This document shows positions 1 through 9,280 of a DNA stretch of 64,000 nt, piece after piece. The position numbers were made by a program, and so were the translations under genes. Numbering within the stretch: the stretch's first letter is position 1; the number at the start of each line of letters is the position of its first letter. The notes beneath the pieces are model-generated. The model saw only the letters and a list, made by a program, of their open reading frames with translations. It was not told the DNA's origin and made no database searches. Origin of the DNA: GCA-020343675 sp964462945 (GTDB lineage: Bacteria; Planctomycetota; Phycisphaerae; Sedimentisphaerales; Anaerobacaceae); contig CAYWZW010000003.1 in assembly GCA_964462945.1 (NCBI GenBank), positions 62,001-126,000 on the forward strand. Direction: 5' to 3'.

Positions 1-714
1 AAGATGGACGCCTTCGAGAACACCGTGATCTTCTTCGTCTCGGACAACGGCGCCAGCGCCGAGCAGATCATCCGCGGCGACATGAACGATCCTTCCGCCG
101 CCCCCGGCTCGGCGAAATCATATTTGTGCCTCGGGCCCGGCTGGTCCAGCTCCTCCAACACACCTTTTCGGCTGCACAAATCGTGGGTGCACGAGGGCGG
201 CATTTCGTCGCCGCTGATCGTCCACTGGCCGGCGGGCCTTAAGGCCCGCGGCTTGCCCCCAAGGGGCGAGCTGCGTCACGATCCGTGCCATTTCATTGAC
301 ATCGTGCCGACTGTTCTCGACTTGGCCAGAGGTGCCAATTTTTCGCCACAGTGGAACGGCGAGACGGCGCCGCCGCTTCCGGGGATGAGCCTCGCGCCGG
401 CGTTTTCCAAAGATGGCGCCGTCACGCACGAATGTATCTACTTTCACCATCTGGAGAACCGGGCCGTTCGAGTCGGCGACTGGAAACTCGTAGCCAAAGG
501 GGCTGACGGCCCGTGGGAGCTTTACGATCTCAAGACCGACCGCTGCGAATCGAAGAACCTCGCTGATACGTATCCGGACAAGGTCCGCGAGATATCGGCG
601 CTGTGGCAGAAGTACGAGGACCAGTTCAGACGCCAGGCCAGCCCGCCTCCTGAGAAGAACCAGCGGCAGCGAAAGCAGGCAGCTAAGCAGGCGGGCCGTA
701 CTGTGGGATTTTGA
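1..714 (+). CDS. Sulfatase, C-terminal part (5' end outside window)
   Basis: The reading frame is open from base 1, so the gene starts upstream of the window. What remains is the C-terminal half of an alkaline-phosphatase-fold sulfatase. Visible family features are a FFVSDNGA strand, a KSWVHEGG..SPLIVHWP segment (the usual K-x-x-x-xEGG-x-x-x-P-x-I-x-x-WP), an HFIDIVPTVLDLA segment and a WELYDLKTDRCE..NLA tail, where these enzymes often end. The catalytic formylglycine motif (C-x-P-S-R) would lie off the window, so activity cannot be judged. Such enzymes remove sulfate esters from polysaccharides outside the cytoplasm, which fits the glycosidase-rich surroundings. Its last 32 bases overlap the convergent oxidoreductase gene. 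Confidence 0.9.
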   Translation, partial: KMDAFENTVIFFVSDNGASAEQIIRGDMNDPSAAPGSAKSYLCLGPGWSSSSNTPFRLHKSWVHEGGISSPLIVHWPAGLKARGLPPRGELRHDPCHFIDIVPTVLDLARGANFSPQWNGETAPPLPGMSLAPAFSKDGAVTHECIYFHHLENRAVRVGDWKLVAKGADGPWELYDLKTDRCESKNLADTYPDKVREISALWQKYEDQFRRQASPPPEKNQRQRKQAAKQAGRTVGF

Positions 715-1864
715 GCATCTCGCCGCCCTTGAGCGCCGACTGGTGCGCGACGATGCCCGGCACAGTCATCGCGAGTGCCTCATAGATATTCACCATAGGC
801 TCCCGATCCATCAGAATCGACGTGATGAATTCATCGGTCAAGAGTCCGTGGGAGCCGCCATGTCCTCCGGCGGGCACCCCCAGCGGCAGCGGCGGACGGG
901 CTATATCAGGAAGCTCGGTCGCCGCGCCGTGATATTCTATGCCGTCCATCCAGCCTCGCTCGCCGAAGACGCGGCCCCTTTCGACGATGAGGCCGTGAAT
1001 CCCCTTGCACATGAGCATCCGGGACGCGCCGCCCTCGCTGGTCTGAAACAGCGCGACCTCGTCGGTGAACGGGTTGTCGTACTTGTTGGCCCCCGGCTGG
1101 CAGTCCGGGAATCCGGCGTTGAAGCCGGCGCAGGAGACGCAAGTGAATCGCTTGCCGGTTACGCCTACGTAATAGGCCGTCGAGTGTGTGGGATACCACA
1201 GAGGCGGCAGACCGATCCGCCAGCCTTTGAAGGAGTCTATCGGCTCGGCATGGTAGTGATAATACTCTCCTTCGGAGTACACGAGCCGGCCGAACCCGCC
1301 GGCCTGGTATATTCGCCGCATACCATAGCAGTCGGCGCGAAAGTAGCTTGTCTCGGCCATCATGTACTTCAAGCCGGTCTTCTGCACCGTATCGAGAAGC
1401 TGTTCAGCCTGTTCGATTGACCCAAAAACGGCCGGCACAGCGCTCATTACGTGCTTGCCGTGTTTAAGCACCTCCATGCAGTGCCGCGCGTGGCTCGGCG
1501 CATCGGTCGCGACGAACACCGCCTCGATCTTCGGGTCCTTCACCAACACTTCCAGCGACTCGTATGACTTGTCGCACCGGCAGGCATTCATGAGTCCTTG
1601 CCGCCGGTCGGGAATCAGATCGCTGACGGCGACAATCTCCACGTTCGGATGATCCTGGAAGCCGAAGGCCGCCCCAAATTGGCACACGCCATACCCGACG
1701 ATGCCCACGCGGACCTTTCGCTCGGAGACAGGCTCCCAGGCTTTGACCGCTTGTTTCTCTCCGGCGTTCGCCGTTTGCCCGGAGATTCCTCCGGCCATGA
1801 GTGTCCCTAACGAAACCTGCCCCAGTTTTCCGAGGAAATCACGCCGATAAATGATGCCTGACAT
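683..1864 (-). CDS. Gfo/Idh/MocA family protein, Tat-type signal, EKP lysine absent
   Basis: A 393-residue member of the Gfo/Idh/MocA family of NAD(P)-dependent sugar oxidoreductases. It begins with a Tat-like leader (YRRDFLGKLG) followed by a Rossmann motif (GIVGYGVCQFG). The chosen start is the ATG at 1864, preceded by a strong AAGGAGGT; a more upstream ATG has no such site. Where the family usually has E-K-P, with the lysine taking part in catalysis, this protein reads HVMSAVPAVFGS, so the lysine is missing. It may bind a sugar or cofactor without normal dehydrogenase activity, or use different chemistry. It lies 30 bases after the restriction nuclease gene, so it could be read through from that operon, although the two functions look unrelated. 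Confidence 0.85.
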   Translation of the reverse strand: MSGIIYRRDFLGKLGQVSLGTLMAGGISGQTANAGEKQAVKAWEPVSERKVRVGIVGYGVCQFGAAFGFQDHPNVEIVAVSDLIPDRRQGLMNACRCDKSYESLEVLVKDPKIEAVFVATDAPSHARHCMEVLKHGKHVMSAVPAVFGSIEQAEQLLDTVQKTGLKYMMAETSYFRADCYGMRRIYQAGGFGRLVYSEGEYYHYHAEPIDSFKGWRIGLPPLWYPTHSTAYYVGVTGKRFTCVSCAGFNAGFPDCQPGANKYDNPFTDEVALFQTSEGGASRMLMCKGIHGLIVERGRVFGERGWMDGIEYHGAATELPDIARPPLPLGVPAGGHGGSHGLLTDEFITSILMDREPMVNIYEALAMTVPGIVAHQSALKGGEMLKIPQYGPPA

Positions 1865-1894
1865 AGACTGACCTCCTTTTACGATTCCCAACAA

Positions 1895-2992
1895 CTAATT
1901 CCTTGAATGGATCACGAAGATGATGTCGGATGTTGCTGTGTATTGAGTGCCGTCCCACTCAAAATCCACCTCAAGTCCGGGATTGGATGATCCAGCAGTC
2001 AAGTGAGAATGTATTTTTTCGACCAACAGTGGCCTTGCACGTTTGAGCTTCCAGGAGTCAAAGAAGTTGTCTTGGTCAACGAGAACGAGGAACAGTCGAT
2101 TGGAGGCGTCGAATCTGCGAACGCCTTGGTTCTCGTACAACCATTTTATTAGTTCAATCGGATTGCTCGCCGCTCCGGTGACATACTGGATTCTCTTATT
2201 TCGGAGATCGGCGATGAGTTGGGAGGCGCTTTCTGAAGGGTGGTCGCTCACCTTAGCCCAGAGGTCCTCCCTCAGTCTTGCTTCCGGAAGGTTTGGATCG
2301 TAATGCACCGAATGTTCTCGGCAGAATCGCTTCAAGAGGGTTGTCTCTGGCCTAAGGCCATCCGCTGCTCGCTTGTTATGAATAAAACCTTCGGGCATGT
2401 AGGTTACTTTGAGGTCAAACGGTACGTTGTTGAAGAAGAAATCGACCCTTTTTATCAGGCCGACTGCCGGGAGGATCGCGGTGTGGTCTCGAAAGATATC
2501 CTCTATGATTCGTGAGGTCCAGTGATTATACCACGAGCACAGTACATAGCCTCGCATACTCTGGTGAAGCTCATTCTCTATCGAGTCACAAAGGCAATCA
2601 TACGACCGGATTCGCTTAACGTAGTTGTCAACGATGTTTTTCTCCAAGCTGTTCTGATGGAGACCTCCCCAGTCGAAAACGTTGACCTTGTAGAGTTCGC
2701 TTACAAGTTCGTCTTCGCTCTGTCTGCGCTGCGCCCGTTCCTCTGAATATATGGCATTGATTGTTCTTTCTATTTGCTCACTCGTCAGTTCTGATTCATA
2801 CAAGAAACGAAGAAGACTGTCACTTCGCAACTCAGGGCATGTGAGCCCATAATCTTTAGCAAGCCTTTCCATGTATTCTCTTCGTGACAAGGACCTTAGT
2901 TTCAGGAAGCGAAGGCCGTCTGGATCCCAAGACAACTGTCTGATCTTATCATTCTTGAGAGCAGACTTGGCTTCATCGAAGGTAAGGGGCAT
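1895..2992 (-). CDS. Putative type II restriction endonuclease
   Basis: A 365-residue protein with no signal peptide, encoded two bases downstream of a DNA methyltransferase stop codon. That is the classic position of the cognate nuclease. The start at 2992 is favoured because AAAGGA sits just upstream inside the methyltransferase end; longer versions would overlap it by about 90 bases. A segment near the middle, VDFFFNNVPFDLKVT, fits a PD-(D/E)xK nuclease core, with D then D-L-K. This is a pattern match only, and I do not recognise a specific isoschizomer family. Codon use looks more AT-rich than in flanking glycan genes, suggesting acquisition with its methyltransferase. It could instead be another methylation-dependent or partner protein, but restriction is most likely from context. 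Confidence 0.6.
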   Translation of the reverse strand: MPLTFDEAKSALKNDKIRQLSWDPDGLRFLKLRSLSRREYMERLAKDYGLTCPELRSDSLLRFLYESELTSEQIERTINAIYSEERAQRRQSEDELVSELYKVNVFDWGGLHQNSLEKNIVDNYVKRIRSYDCLCDSIENELHQSMRGYVLCSWYNHWTSRIIEDIFRDHTAILPAVGLIKRVDFFFNNVPFDLKVTYMPEGFIHNKRAADGLRPETTLLKRFCREHSVHYDPNLPEARLREDLWAKVSDHPSESASQLIADLRNKRIQYVTGAASNPIELIKWLYENQGVRRFDASNRLFLVLVDQDNFFDSWKLKRARPLLVEKIHSHLTAGSSNPGLEVDFEWDGTQYTATSDIIFVIHSRN

Positions 2993-2994
2993 GT

Positions 2995-4482
2995 TCACTT
3001 GTCCTTTCCGGGCAATGATGAGGACCACCCGTCCATTTCCTTCAGTTTCTCCCAACGATTGTTTCGTCCAGACGGTTGGACACACTTCTGGTACACCAAG
3101 ACATAATCATGTTTAAGCGCACCGTCCCTATTGTCCTGCACTACTGAACCAGCCGAATACGCCATTGGAAAACATCCTCTGAATTGAATGACATCCGATC
3201 TTCTGTGAAGCGCGTCGAGATATTCCCAACTTTCCGAATCGTGGGCGTTGAACAGAATTGCCATTGTGCCCCCGTCACATAAAACACGCGCCGCGTCAAG
3301 AAAAAACTCTCCCATCTCCCTCGTGTAGGCTGCTTTGTTCTTGCCTCTTTCGGGTGCGTTCGAGACAACAATTTCCCGATCAAACAAAGGCGCTTTTCCA
3401 AGAATAGCATTCCACGGTTCGCTGAGCTCCAAATAAGGCATCCGATCACTATGGGGTGGATCCGTGAGAATAAGTGATACCGAGTTTGATGGCAGGGATT
3501 GGAAAACCTCCCTAGCATCACCTTCGATGAGCGCCACATACGCCTTCGATTCAATGACATCCGTAGAGTTGTTCGAAACAGCAACAGAATCCGTGGAATC
3601 CGCCTCGTTGAGGGCTTTCATCAATCGCCCCGCCCTGTTGCGAAAGCAGTTCCAAACGTTGACCTCGAAATGGAGCTTGGGGCGCCAGTATCCGATAACC
3701 CAACTGCCGACCGATATTTTCTCTTGAACATTGCCGGTAGTCTTGCCTCTCTGGCTCACGGCGAATACCATTTTTGACATCTGGCCCGAAGCGGCCGTTA
3801 GAGTCAAGAGCAGCGAGTTCCTGACCGTGTCAGGCTCTTTCCGGATGAAACGCATGATGATATCGATGTTCCGTAAAGCTCGCCCGCTAAAAAGGTCTCG
3901 TAAAGTCATGTCAACGGAAGCATTTATGCGTGAGTTGCCGAAGAATCGTAAGTTCCTGATTTGCTGGCTTGTATATCCTGAAAACTCTGAGCTTAATTCT
4001 TTGTCGTGCACTGTGGGGCTATACTCTCTTCTGGCTCTACCTTCTGTGCACCAGACTGAGCGTAACTCCGTTCCATCCCACAGGAAGTGTGTTGCGATTC
4101 TACCATTGTTGAGGTCGTAACTTCTTTCGATTTCAGGCCGGACCGTTCGTTCCATTCGCCGCATCGCCTCTGAGAATGCCTCTGCAGGAGGGGGATTCAC
4201 TGCGAGCTTGGCCAATTCTACCGCGACCGGATTGATATCTATCCCAATGAAGCGCCTGTGCCTTTGAATCGCCTCTCTTGCAACAAGTCCCGATCCGACA
4301 AATGGATCCAAGACAACGTCGTGTTCCAGGGTCAGGTTATCTATCAAATAGTTCAAACACTCAACCGGCTTCTTGCCCCAGTACTTATGAAACGCTGCAA
4401 ATCCTCGATAACCTCGAGGTGTCTTGACATCCGTATGTCGGACACTTGCTGGTTGGATATTGAACAACAATCCTTGTTCCAT
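2995..4482 (-). CDS. Site-specific DNA methyltransferase (N4-cytosine/N6-adenine type)
   Basis: A 495-residue cytoplasmic enzyme predicted to methylate DNA using S-adenosylmethionine. Motif I (VLDPFVGSGLVAREA) lies near residue 60 and the catalytic motif IV (ILTDPPHSDRMPYLE, a DPPY variant with His) near residue 340. Motif I precedes motif IV, with a long intervening region that may hold the target-recognition domain. This is an alpha-like order. The ATG at 4482 is chosen because AGGAG lies six bases upstream; an ATG 15 bases earlier lacks this. It heads a two-gene operon with the putative nuclease. The DPPH variant is reported in some methylase-like families, so the modified base cannot be stated. 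Confidence 0.85.
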   Translation of the reverse strand: MEQGLLFNIQPASVRHTDVKTPRGYRGFAAFHKYWGKKPVECLNYLIDNLTLEHDVVLDPFVGSGLVAREAIQRHRRFIGIDINPVAVELAKLAVNPPPAEAFSEAMRRMERTVRPEIERSYDLNNGRIATHFLWDGTELRSVWCTEGRARREYSPTVHDKELSSEFSGYTSQQIRNLRFFGNSRINASVDMTLRDLFSGRALRNIDIIMRFIRKEPDTVRNSLLLTLTAASGQMSKMVFAVSQRGKTTGNVQEKISVGSWVIGYWRPKLHFEVNVWNCFRNRAGRLMKALNEADSTDSVAVSNNSTDVIESKAYVALIEGDAREVFQSLPSNSVSLILTDPPHSDRMPYLELSEPWNAILGKAPLFDREIVVSNAPERGKNKAAYTREMGEFFLDAARVLCDGGTMAILFNAHDSESWEYLDALHRRSDVIQFRGCFPMAYSAGSVVQDNRDGALKHDYVLVYQKCVQPSGRNNRWEKLKEMDGWSSSLPGKDK

Positions 4483-4637
4483 CTGTACTCCTGTCACAAG
4501 CTCGCTTGAAAATAGACGCTCTCTTGTCGTCAGTAAACCAAATTATAACGACATTTGCGGGATTCTCAAGTATTTTGCCAATCCAAAGAACCAAAGGTGC
4601 CTGATGCGAATGGGACTGGCGCAGTCGCGGTTCCCTG

Positions 4638-5954
4638 TCAGATGTGCCATGGGGCGCGCATGGAGCGCGTGAGCATTCGATTGGCCTGCTCGTCGTCGAT
4701 AAAGCGCTCGGCCGCCGGGTTCCAGTTCAACTTGCGCCCCAGACGCATGGCGATGTCGCTGAGGTGACAGACTGTGTCCGAGCGCACGGCCGCCTCTATG
4801 GATGAGACCGGCGTCGTGCGCGTTCTGACGCAGTCGAGGAAATTCTGCGAGTGGTCGTTGCTTACGGGAAGATGTATTCCGTCGGATCCGATCTTCTCAT
4901 TCAAAAGCGACTTCGGCTGTGCGTCGATAGAGCCGCGCTCGACGAAGACCCAGCCGTCAGAGCCTTCAAAAAGGACGCCTTGTTTGCGTTTCTTGTTATC
5001 GACGAAATTCAGCGTTACACCATTAGCATATTTCAGCGTCATGTCCCAGGCGACGGCGCAGTCGTAGAGGCCGTCTTTGGGAAATACGCCCGTGCCTTCT
5101 ACCTCGACCGGCCCGGAGGTATCTGCATTGTTGCCCCACTGGGCGATATCGACGTGGTGAATGCCCCACGTGGTCACCCAGCCGAGCGAAAAGTTGCTGA
5201 CGTGCCCCCAGTTGCCGCACGAACCCATCACGCCCTGCGTGTACGGCATCCAGCGAGCGGGCCCGACCCACATGTCATAGTCCAGATCGGACGGAACGGG
5301 CGAGGGCCGATACGAATCGACGGCCCGGCTGGCGGGCGTGGCGGCGATGATTCTCTGGAGCTTTCCGATCCGGCCGTTGCGGACCAGCTCGCAGGCGAAC
5401 CGGAAGTTCCGATCCGAGCGCTGCTGCGTGCCGAACTGAAAAACCCGCTCATATTTATAGATGGCCCGGCGCAGGGCTATGTCCTCCTGGACGCTCAGGC
5501 CCAAAGGCTTTTCAAGGTAAATGTCCTTGCCCGCCCGTGCGGCCTCAATGGACTGCAAGACGTGCCACTGGTCGGGGGTGGCGATCAGGACCGCGTCGAT
5601 GTCCTCGCGGGCCAGAAGCTCGCGGAAGTTGCCGTATGTTGCACAGTCCTGATTGCCGTATTGGGCGTTCACGATATCGCGTGCCCCGTTCAGGCGCTTG
5701 GCATCAACGTCGCACACGGCGAGCATCCGGCAGCCCGGCTGGCCCATAAGACTCCGCATGACCTGTTTTCCCTGCCCGCCGACGCCGATAGAGCCCATTG
5801 TGACGCGGCTGCTCGCAGCTACGGCACCGGCTTTGCCCAACACCGATGAACAGACTATGTGCGGAAATGCGACAAAACATGCGCTGCCCGAGAGAAAACC
5901 CCTGCGGCTTAACCTTGCTGTTTTCTTCATGTTCATTCTCGTCCTCGTCATCAT
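4638..5954 (-). CDS. Gfo/Idh/MocA family oxidoreductase, Tat-exported
   Basis: A 438-residue sugar oxidoreductase. A twin-arginine leader (SRRGFLSGSACF) indicates export in folded form. The Rossmann motif is GSIGVGGQGKQ, the nucleotide-binding region ends in ATPDQWH, and the canonical catalytic motif is intact (DIYLEKPLG). Its first ATG overlaps the preceding beta-helix gene's stop in an ATGA, suggesting translational coupling. A second in-frame ATG at 5936, preceded by GAGGA, is also possible. It is a close relative of the gene at 43078-44475: both have the GTQQRSD segment and end in R-[AS]-PWH-[IL]. The family includes inositol and glucose-fructose oxidoreductases and GH109 NAD-dependent glycosidases, so substrate and exact chemistry are open. 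Confidence 0.9.
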   Translation of the reverse strand: MMTRTRMNMKKTARLSRRGFLSGSACFVAFPHIVCSSVLGKAGAVAASSRVTMGSIGVGGQGKQVMRSLMGQPGCRMLAVCDVDAKRLNGARDIVNAQYGNQDCATYGNFRELLAREDIDAVLIATPDQWHVLQSIEAARAGKDIYLEKPLGLSVQEDIALRRAIYKYERVFQFGTQQRSDRNFRFACELVRNGRIGKLQRIIAATPASRAVDSYRPSPVPSDLDYDMWVGPARWMPYTQGVMGSCGNWGHVSNFSLGWVTTWGIHHVDIAQWGNNADTSGPVEVEGTGVFPKDGLYDCAVAWDMTLKYANGVTLNFVDNKKRKQGVLFEGSDGWVFVERGSIDAQPKSLLNEKIGSDGIHLPVSNDHSQNFLDCVRTRTTPVSSIEAAVRSDTVCHLSDIAMRLGRKLNWNPAAERFIDDEQANRMLTRSMRAPWHI

Positions 5955-7135
5955 TCCTGCGTCAGGTTCGCTTTTTTGTAGCCTTGTGCGCCGATATCCT
6001 TTGCCTTTTTATCCTTGATACGGACGATTCCCTTCTCCATCGCCGTCTTATCGACGTCCATTTCTATCTGGTAAAGGCCGTCTTTTTCGGCGGCTGGCAG
6101 GGTCGGCTTGCCCCGGCCGTTTATGTCGTGCCATGCGTTGTGAGAAAACACGAACGTCTCAGGCGCGGTGCCCGGCCCGATATTCACAAAATCCCGGATC
6201 CGCGAATCATAGATAATCAGGTTGTTCTCGAAAATCCCGCTGTGACAGGGCCGGAACCTGACGTCTTTTGTCTCCTGCAATATCCTCAGTAGCCAGATTT
6301 CCGGGCAGACGATGGTGTTATGATGTACGCGCCCTCCATCAGCCGTCACCCAGGCAAGCGGCGTCTGACCGCCGACGAACCGGTTGCCTGCGATGGTGAT
6401 ATTCCTGGCTTCGTAATCGCCCACTTTCGGGCGAAAGAATTGCAGCCCCGTGCTGCCCCCGAGGTTGACGGCGCGCTGGCCGGCGTTCTTGAAAAGGCAC
6501 GTCTGGACAAGGACATATTCCGTGCCGCCTTTGAGCTGAACGGCGTTGGATTGAGAGAAGCCGTCGCGCCCGACAAATGTACAATCTTCTATGACGCCGT
6601 GATGGCAGCCTACCATGTCGATGCCGGAGCCGCCCCAGCCCTCGAAGCGGCAGCGCCTGACCGTGAAATGGTCCACGCCGGACATCTTCAGGGCGTCGTG
6701 GTTTCCTTCCGGGCCGGTCTGCAGAATCGTCACGTTTTCAAGGGTAATGTGATGCGCCGGGGTCTCAAAAGTGCCGCCGTCATCTATATTGATGCCGTTG
6801 GAGGGAAAACCCACGGCTTTCAGGTTCCTTAGAATCAAATGGCTGCAATCGGAAAGATGAATCGCCTGCCGGCCTCCGGAAAAAATGGGTGGGTTGTTTG
6901 GGTCGATCCCGGCAATCACAATTGGGGCCTGCTGCGCCCCGGCGGCTCCATGTATGTAGATGTCTCCCTGATACGTACCCGGCGCCAATAGGACGGTTGT
7001 GCCCGGCGTCAAATCCCGGACGGCGGCCTGCAATTGTGTCGAATTTTGTACAGAGATTTCGGCTGCCCTGAGCTCCGTACGGATTGCGGCGTTAGCCAGC
7101 AGAATGGTAAACAGCATCAATACGTGTTTTCTCAT
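5951..7135 (-). CDS. Secreted right-handed parallel beta-helix protein
   Basis: A 394-residue protein with an N-terminal signal peptide (KHVLMLFTILLANAA). The rest is a run of short asymmetric repeats rich in I/V-x-[IVL]-x-N/D-x-x-F (for example HLILRNLKAVGF, HHGVIEDCTFVG, HSGIFENNLIIYD). This is typical of right-handed parallel beta-helix polysaccharide lyases and glycosidases such as PL6 or GH28 relatives. The opening VQNSTQLQAAVRDLTPGTTVLLAPGTY is common at the first coil of PL6-like or chondroitinase-B-like helices. No certain catalytic residues can be assigned. The stop overlaps the start of the downstream oxidoreductase by four bases, so the two are probably co-translated and act on the same glycan. 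Confidence 0.8.
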   Translation of the reverse strand: MRKHVLMLFTILLANAAIRTELRAAEISVQNSTQLQAAVRDLTPGTTVLLAPGTYQGDIYIHGAAGAQQAPIVIAGIDPNNPPIFSGGRQAIHLSDCSHLILRNLKAVGFPSNGINIDDGGTFETPAHHITLENVTILQTGPEGNHDALKMSGVDHFTVRRCRFEGWGGSGIDMVGCHHGVIEDCTFVGRDGFSQSNAVQLKGGTEYVLVQTCLFKNAGQRAVNLGGSTGLQFFRPKVGDYEARNITIAGNRFVGGQTPLAWVTADGGRVHHNTIVCPEIWLLRILQETKDVRFRPCHSGIFENNLIIYDSRIRDFVNIGPGTAPETFVFSHNAWHDINGRGKPTLPAAEKDGLYQIEMDVDKTAMEKGIVRIKDKKAKDIGAQGYKKANLTQE

Positions 7136-7233
7136 CGCAGTACTCCAGATTGATATTTTCGAGTCGTCATATCCATCGAATTCAATTTTTTGTCAGTTGT
7201 GCGTCGTCTTCTGCCAACACCTGATCACCGCCG

Positions 7234-7752
7234 TCAAAATCTGTTGATTCGGATCTTCTGGTCTTTGAGCTCTTCGCGCGGAAGCGGTTCTCTGGTTTCT
7301 GCGGGATACCCGATAGCGACGATGGATTCGACGTTTATGTGGCCCGGCATATTCAGCAAGTCTCTGATGTACGCCTCGGAACTGGTCCGGTCATTGAACA
7401 TCCGGTTTCTTATCTGTATCCAGCAACTGCCCAGGCCGATGGATTGTGCGGTCATCTGAACGAGGATCGAGGCGATGGAACAATCCTCGATCCATGTGTC
7501 GCTCTCTTGCCCATCGGCACAGATAACGATACCGAGCGCCGCCTGCTCTAAGAATTTTGCTCCGTGCGGCTTGCAGAGAGCCAGCTTCGCCAGAATCGCT
7601 CGGTCGTCCACGAAGAGGAACTCCCACGGGTCAATATTCCTCGACGAAGGCGCCCGCAGAACGGCCTTCTTCAATATCTCGATCTTTTCCGGCTCGATCC
7701 GCCTGTCTGTGTACTTTCTGATGCTCCTTCGGGCTCTGAGCAGCTCGATCAT
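7234..7752 (-). CDS. Nitroreductase family flavoprotein
   Basis: A 172-residue protein of the FMN-dependent nitroreductase family, short for the group (usually 170-220). The FMN phosphate-binding segment is at the start (ARRSIRKYTDRRIE), followed by LRAPSSRNIDPWEFLFV, then SIASILVQMTAQSIGLGSCWI and a C-terminal IVAIGYP. These are in the expected order for the fold. The ATG at 7752 is preferred over an upstream one because GGGAGGTG is placed correctly before it. Members reduce nitro groups, quinones or other flavin substrates with NAD(P)H in the cytoplasm; the physiological substrate is unknown. It stands alone, about 100 bases upstream of the beta-helix gene on the same strand. Confidence 0.9.
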   Translation of the reverse strand: MIELLRARRSIRKYTDRRIEPEKIEILKKAVLRAPSSRNIDPWEFLFVDDRAILAKLALCKPHGAKFLEQAALGIVICADGQESDTWIEDCSIASILVQMTAQSIGLGSCWIQIRNRMFNDRTSSEAYIRDLLNMPGHINVESIVAIGYPAETREPLPREELKDQKIRINRF

Positions 7753-7810
7753 CTCTGCCACCTCCCTTTGCCAGATCAATGCCAGCGAATCTTTCTCTTG
7801 ACGCCTGCCG

Positions 7811-9280
7811 TCAATTGAGCAGCGTCCAGCCTTCGGTCAGTGAATTGTCCTTCAGCCAGTTTTCCTGAAGCAGTGCCAGGTCGGCGTCATCGACGCGGCA
7901 GTCCCCGTTGAGATCCCCTACCAGGGGTTGATAGCCCGGCACGGCCTGGGCGGCTTCACAACCGTCGTTATACACGTCGATCGTGACCGTGTCCGAACTG
8001 GTGTATTCGCCATCAGAGGCCTCCAATTGCAGGACATACTGGCCCACCGCTGACAGGGTAACACTGGTATCCTCGGCATTGGCTGTCTGTATAACAGCAG
8101 CGCCCTGGTTGGGCTCACTAACCACCGTCCAGTGCACGGTGTAAGCGTCATCGTCGGTGACGGCCGCGTCGAGATTCCCGGTCCTGGAGCCGTCTTGCAG
8201 CCAGGTCACGATGTCCGCGCCGGCGTCCACTTTGGGAGCGATATTGCCTGCAACAAAGCTGAAAACAGGACCCAAGACCGGGTCCGCAGCGCTGCCCACG
8301 TATGAATCCACGGCCCAATAGTACCGCGTCTTTGGCTGAGTTTGCACGACAACGGACGTCACGTTCTGCCTGGTAACCACCCGGATGGCTGCGGGATTAG
8401 AAAACTCTTCCAGCAATTTCAGGTCGTTGGTAAAATAGACGTCAACGGGCACCGGCTGACCGGGCACGCACGGGTCCGGCGGAACCCACTTCAGCTCCAC
8501 GTTACCGGCAGATGCGACGCTGTCGTCGGCCGGGAAGGGCTTGAGAGGATGGATACCCCTCACGACCAGCCTGCCCGGCTGCTCGTTCGGGTCCACAACC
8601 ACCTCGCCGATTCCGTCATAAGCCTTAATGATGCCGCCGGCAACAGCCTGGTTTACATAGTCCCGATTGTTCGTCGTGCCCCGGAGTGTCAGGGCGCCGC
8701 CGCTGAGATTGACACTGGATTTGGCCGTAGACAAAAAATTCAGACCCCGCGGATCGGTTCCCTCCAGCAGGTTTAGTGATCCGCCTTCCAGCTCGACAAC
8801 ACCGTTGCCGCCGGGCTGCTGACCGACGCCAAGCAATTGAGTGTGTATGTTGACCGTTCCACCTTCATACACGCTCAAATACCCTTCGCCTCTGTAGCCC
8901 ACGTACAGGCGTACCAGGCAATCCAGCACGCTGCCGTCAAGCACCTCGAGGCGACCGGCATTGTCAGCAGTATCGTTGGCGTTATAACCGAGTATAATCC
9001 AGTCGTGGACGGTCACGGTTCCTCCCTTGACTATTCTCAACGGACCTCCGCCGAGATCGATTTGCCATGCCGCAGCCTGCGGAAAATCCACGATGCATGT
9101 GCTCGGGCCGTTAAAAAAGGCCTTGATCTGGGCGGAGGGCAACACTCCGCCTGCCCAATTGTCAGGATTGCTCCACTTACCGCCATCGGACCCAATCCAT
9201 GTGGTGTCCGTTTGGGCATAAAGACTGCTGCCGGCCAAAAACAAAATAATACCTGCACACAACTCAATTCGGGTTCTCAT
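7811..9280 (-). CDS. Secreted autotransporter-like repeat protein with PKD-like and dockerin domains
   Basis: A 489-residue exported protein. The start at 9280 is supported by GGAGGA seven bases upstream and is followed by a signal peptide (ELCAGIILFLAGSSLYA). The N-terminal half opens with TTWIGSDGGKWSNPDNWAGGVLP, typical of the first strand of passenger-like beta-solenoids. It continues with GG-rich repeats (GRLEVLDGS, GYLSVYEGGTVNI, GVVELEGGSLNL). Then come a fibronectin-like region, a PKD/REJ-like domain (residues about 370-460) and a single dockerin-type calcium loop at the C-terminus (VGDLNGDCRVDDADLALL). No scaffold or cohesin is visible here. In Phycisphaerae such dockerin repeats occur on many free proteins and probably anchor or stabilise rather than build a cellulosome. 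No enzymatic motif is seen. Confidence 0.75.
   Translation of the reverse strand: MRTRIELCAGIILFLAGSSLYAQTDTTWIGSDGGKWSNPDNWAGGVLPSAQIKAFFNGPSTCIVDFPQAAAWQIDLGGGPLRIVKGGTVTVHDWIILGYNANDTADNAGRLEVLDGSVLDCLVRLYVGYRGEGYLSVYEGGTVNIHTQLLGVGQQPGGNGVVELEGGSLNLLEGTDPRGLNFLSTAKSSVNLSGGALTLRGTTNNRDYVNQAVAGGIIKAYDGIGEVVVDPNEQPGRLVVRGIHPLKPFPADDSVASAGNVELKWVPPDPCVPGQPVPVDVYFTNDLKLLEEFSNPAAIRVVTRQNVTSVVVQTQPKTRYYWAVDSYVGSAADPVLGPVFSFVAGNIAPKVDAGADIVTWLQDGSRTGNLDAAVTDDDAYTVHWTVVSEPNQGAAVIQTANAEDTSVTLSAVGQYVLQLEASDGEYTSSDTVTIDVYNDGCEAAQAVPGYQPLVGDLNGDCRVDDADLALLQENWLKDNSLTEGWTLLN

Noticed and set aside
7811..9280. Cellulosome component
   Set aside because: Only a dockerin-like loop is seen; no cohesin or scaffold is present and such loops are common on free proteins in this group.
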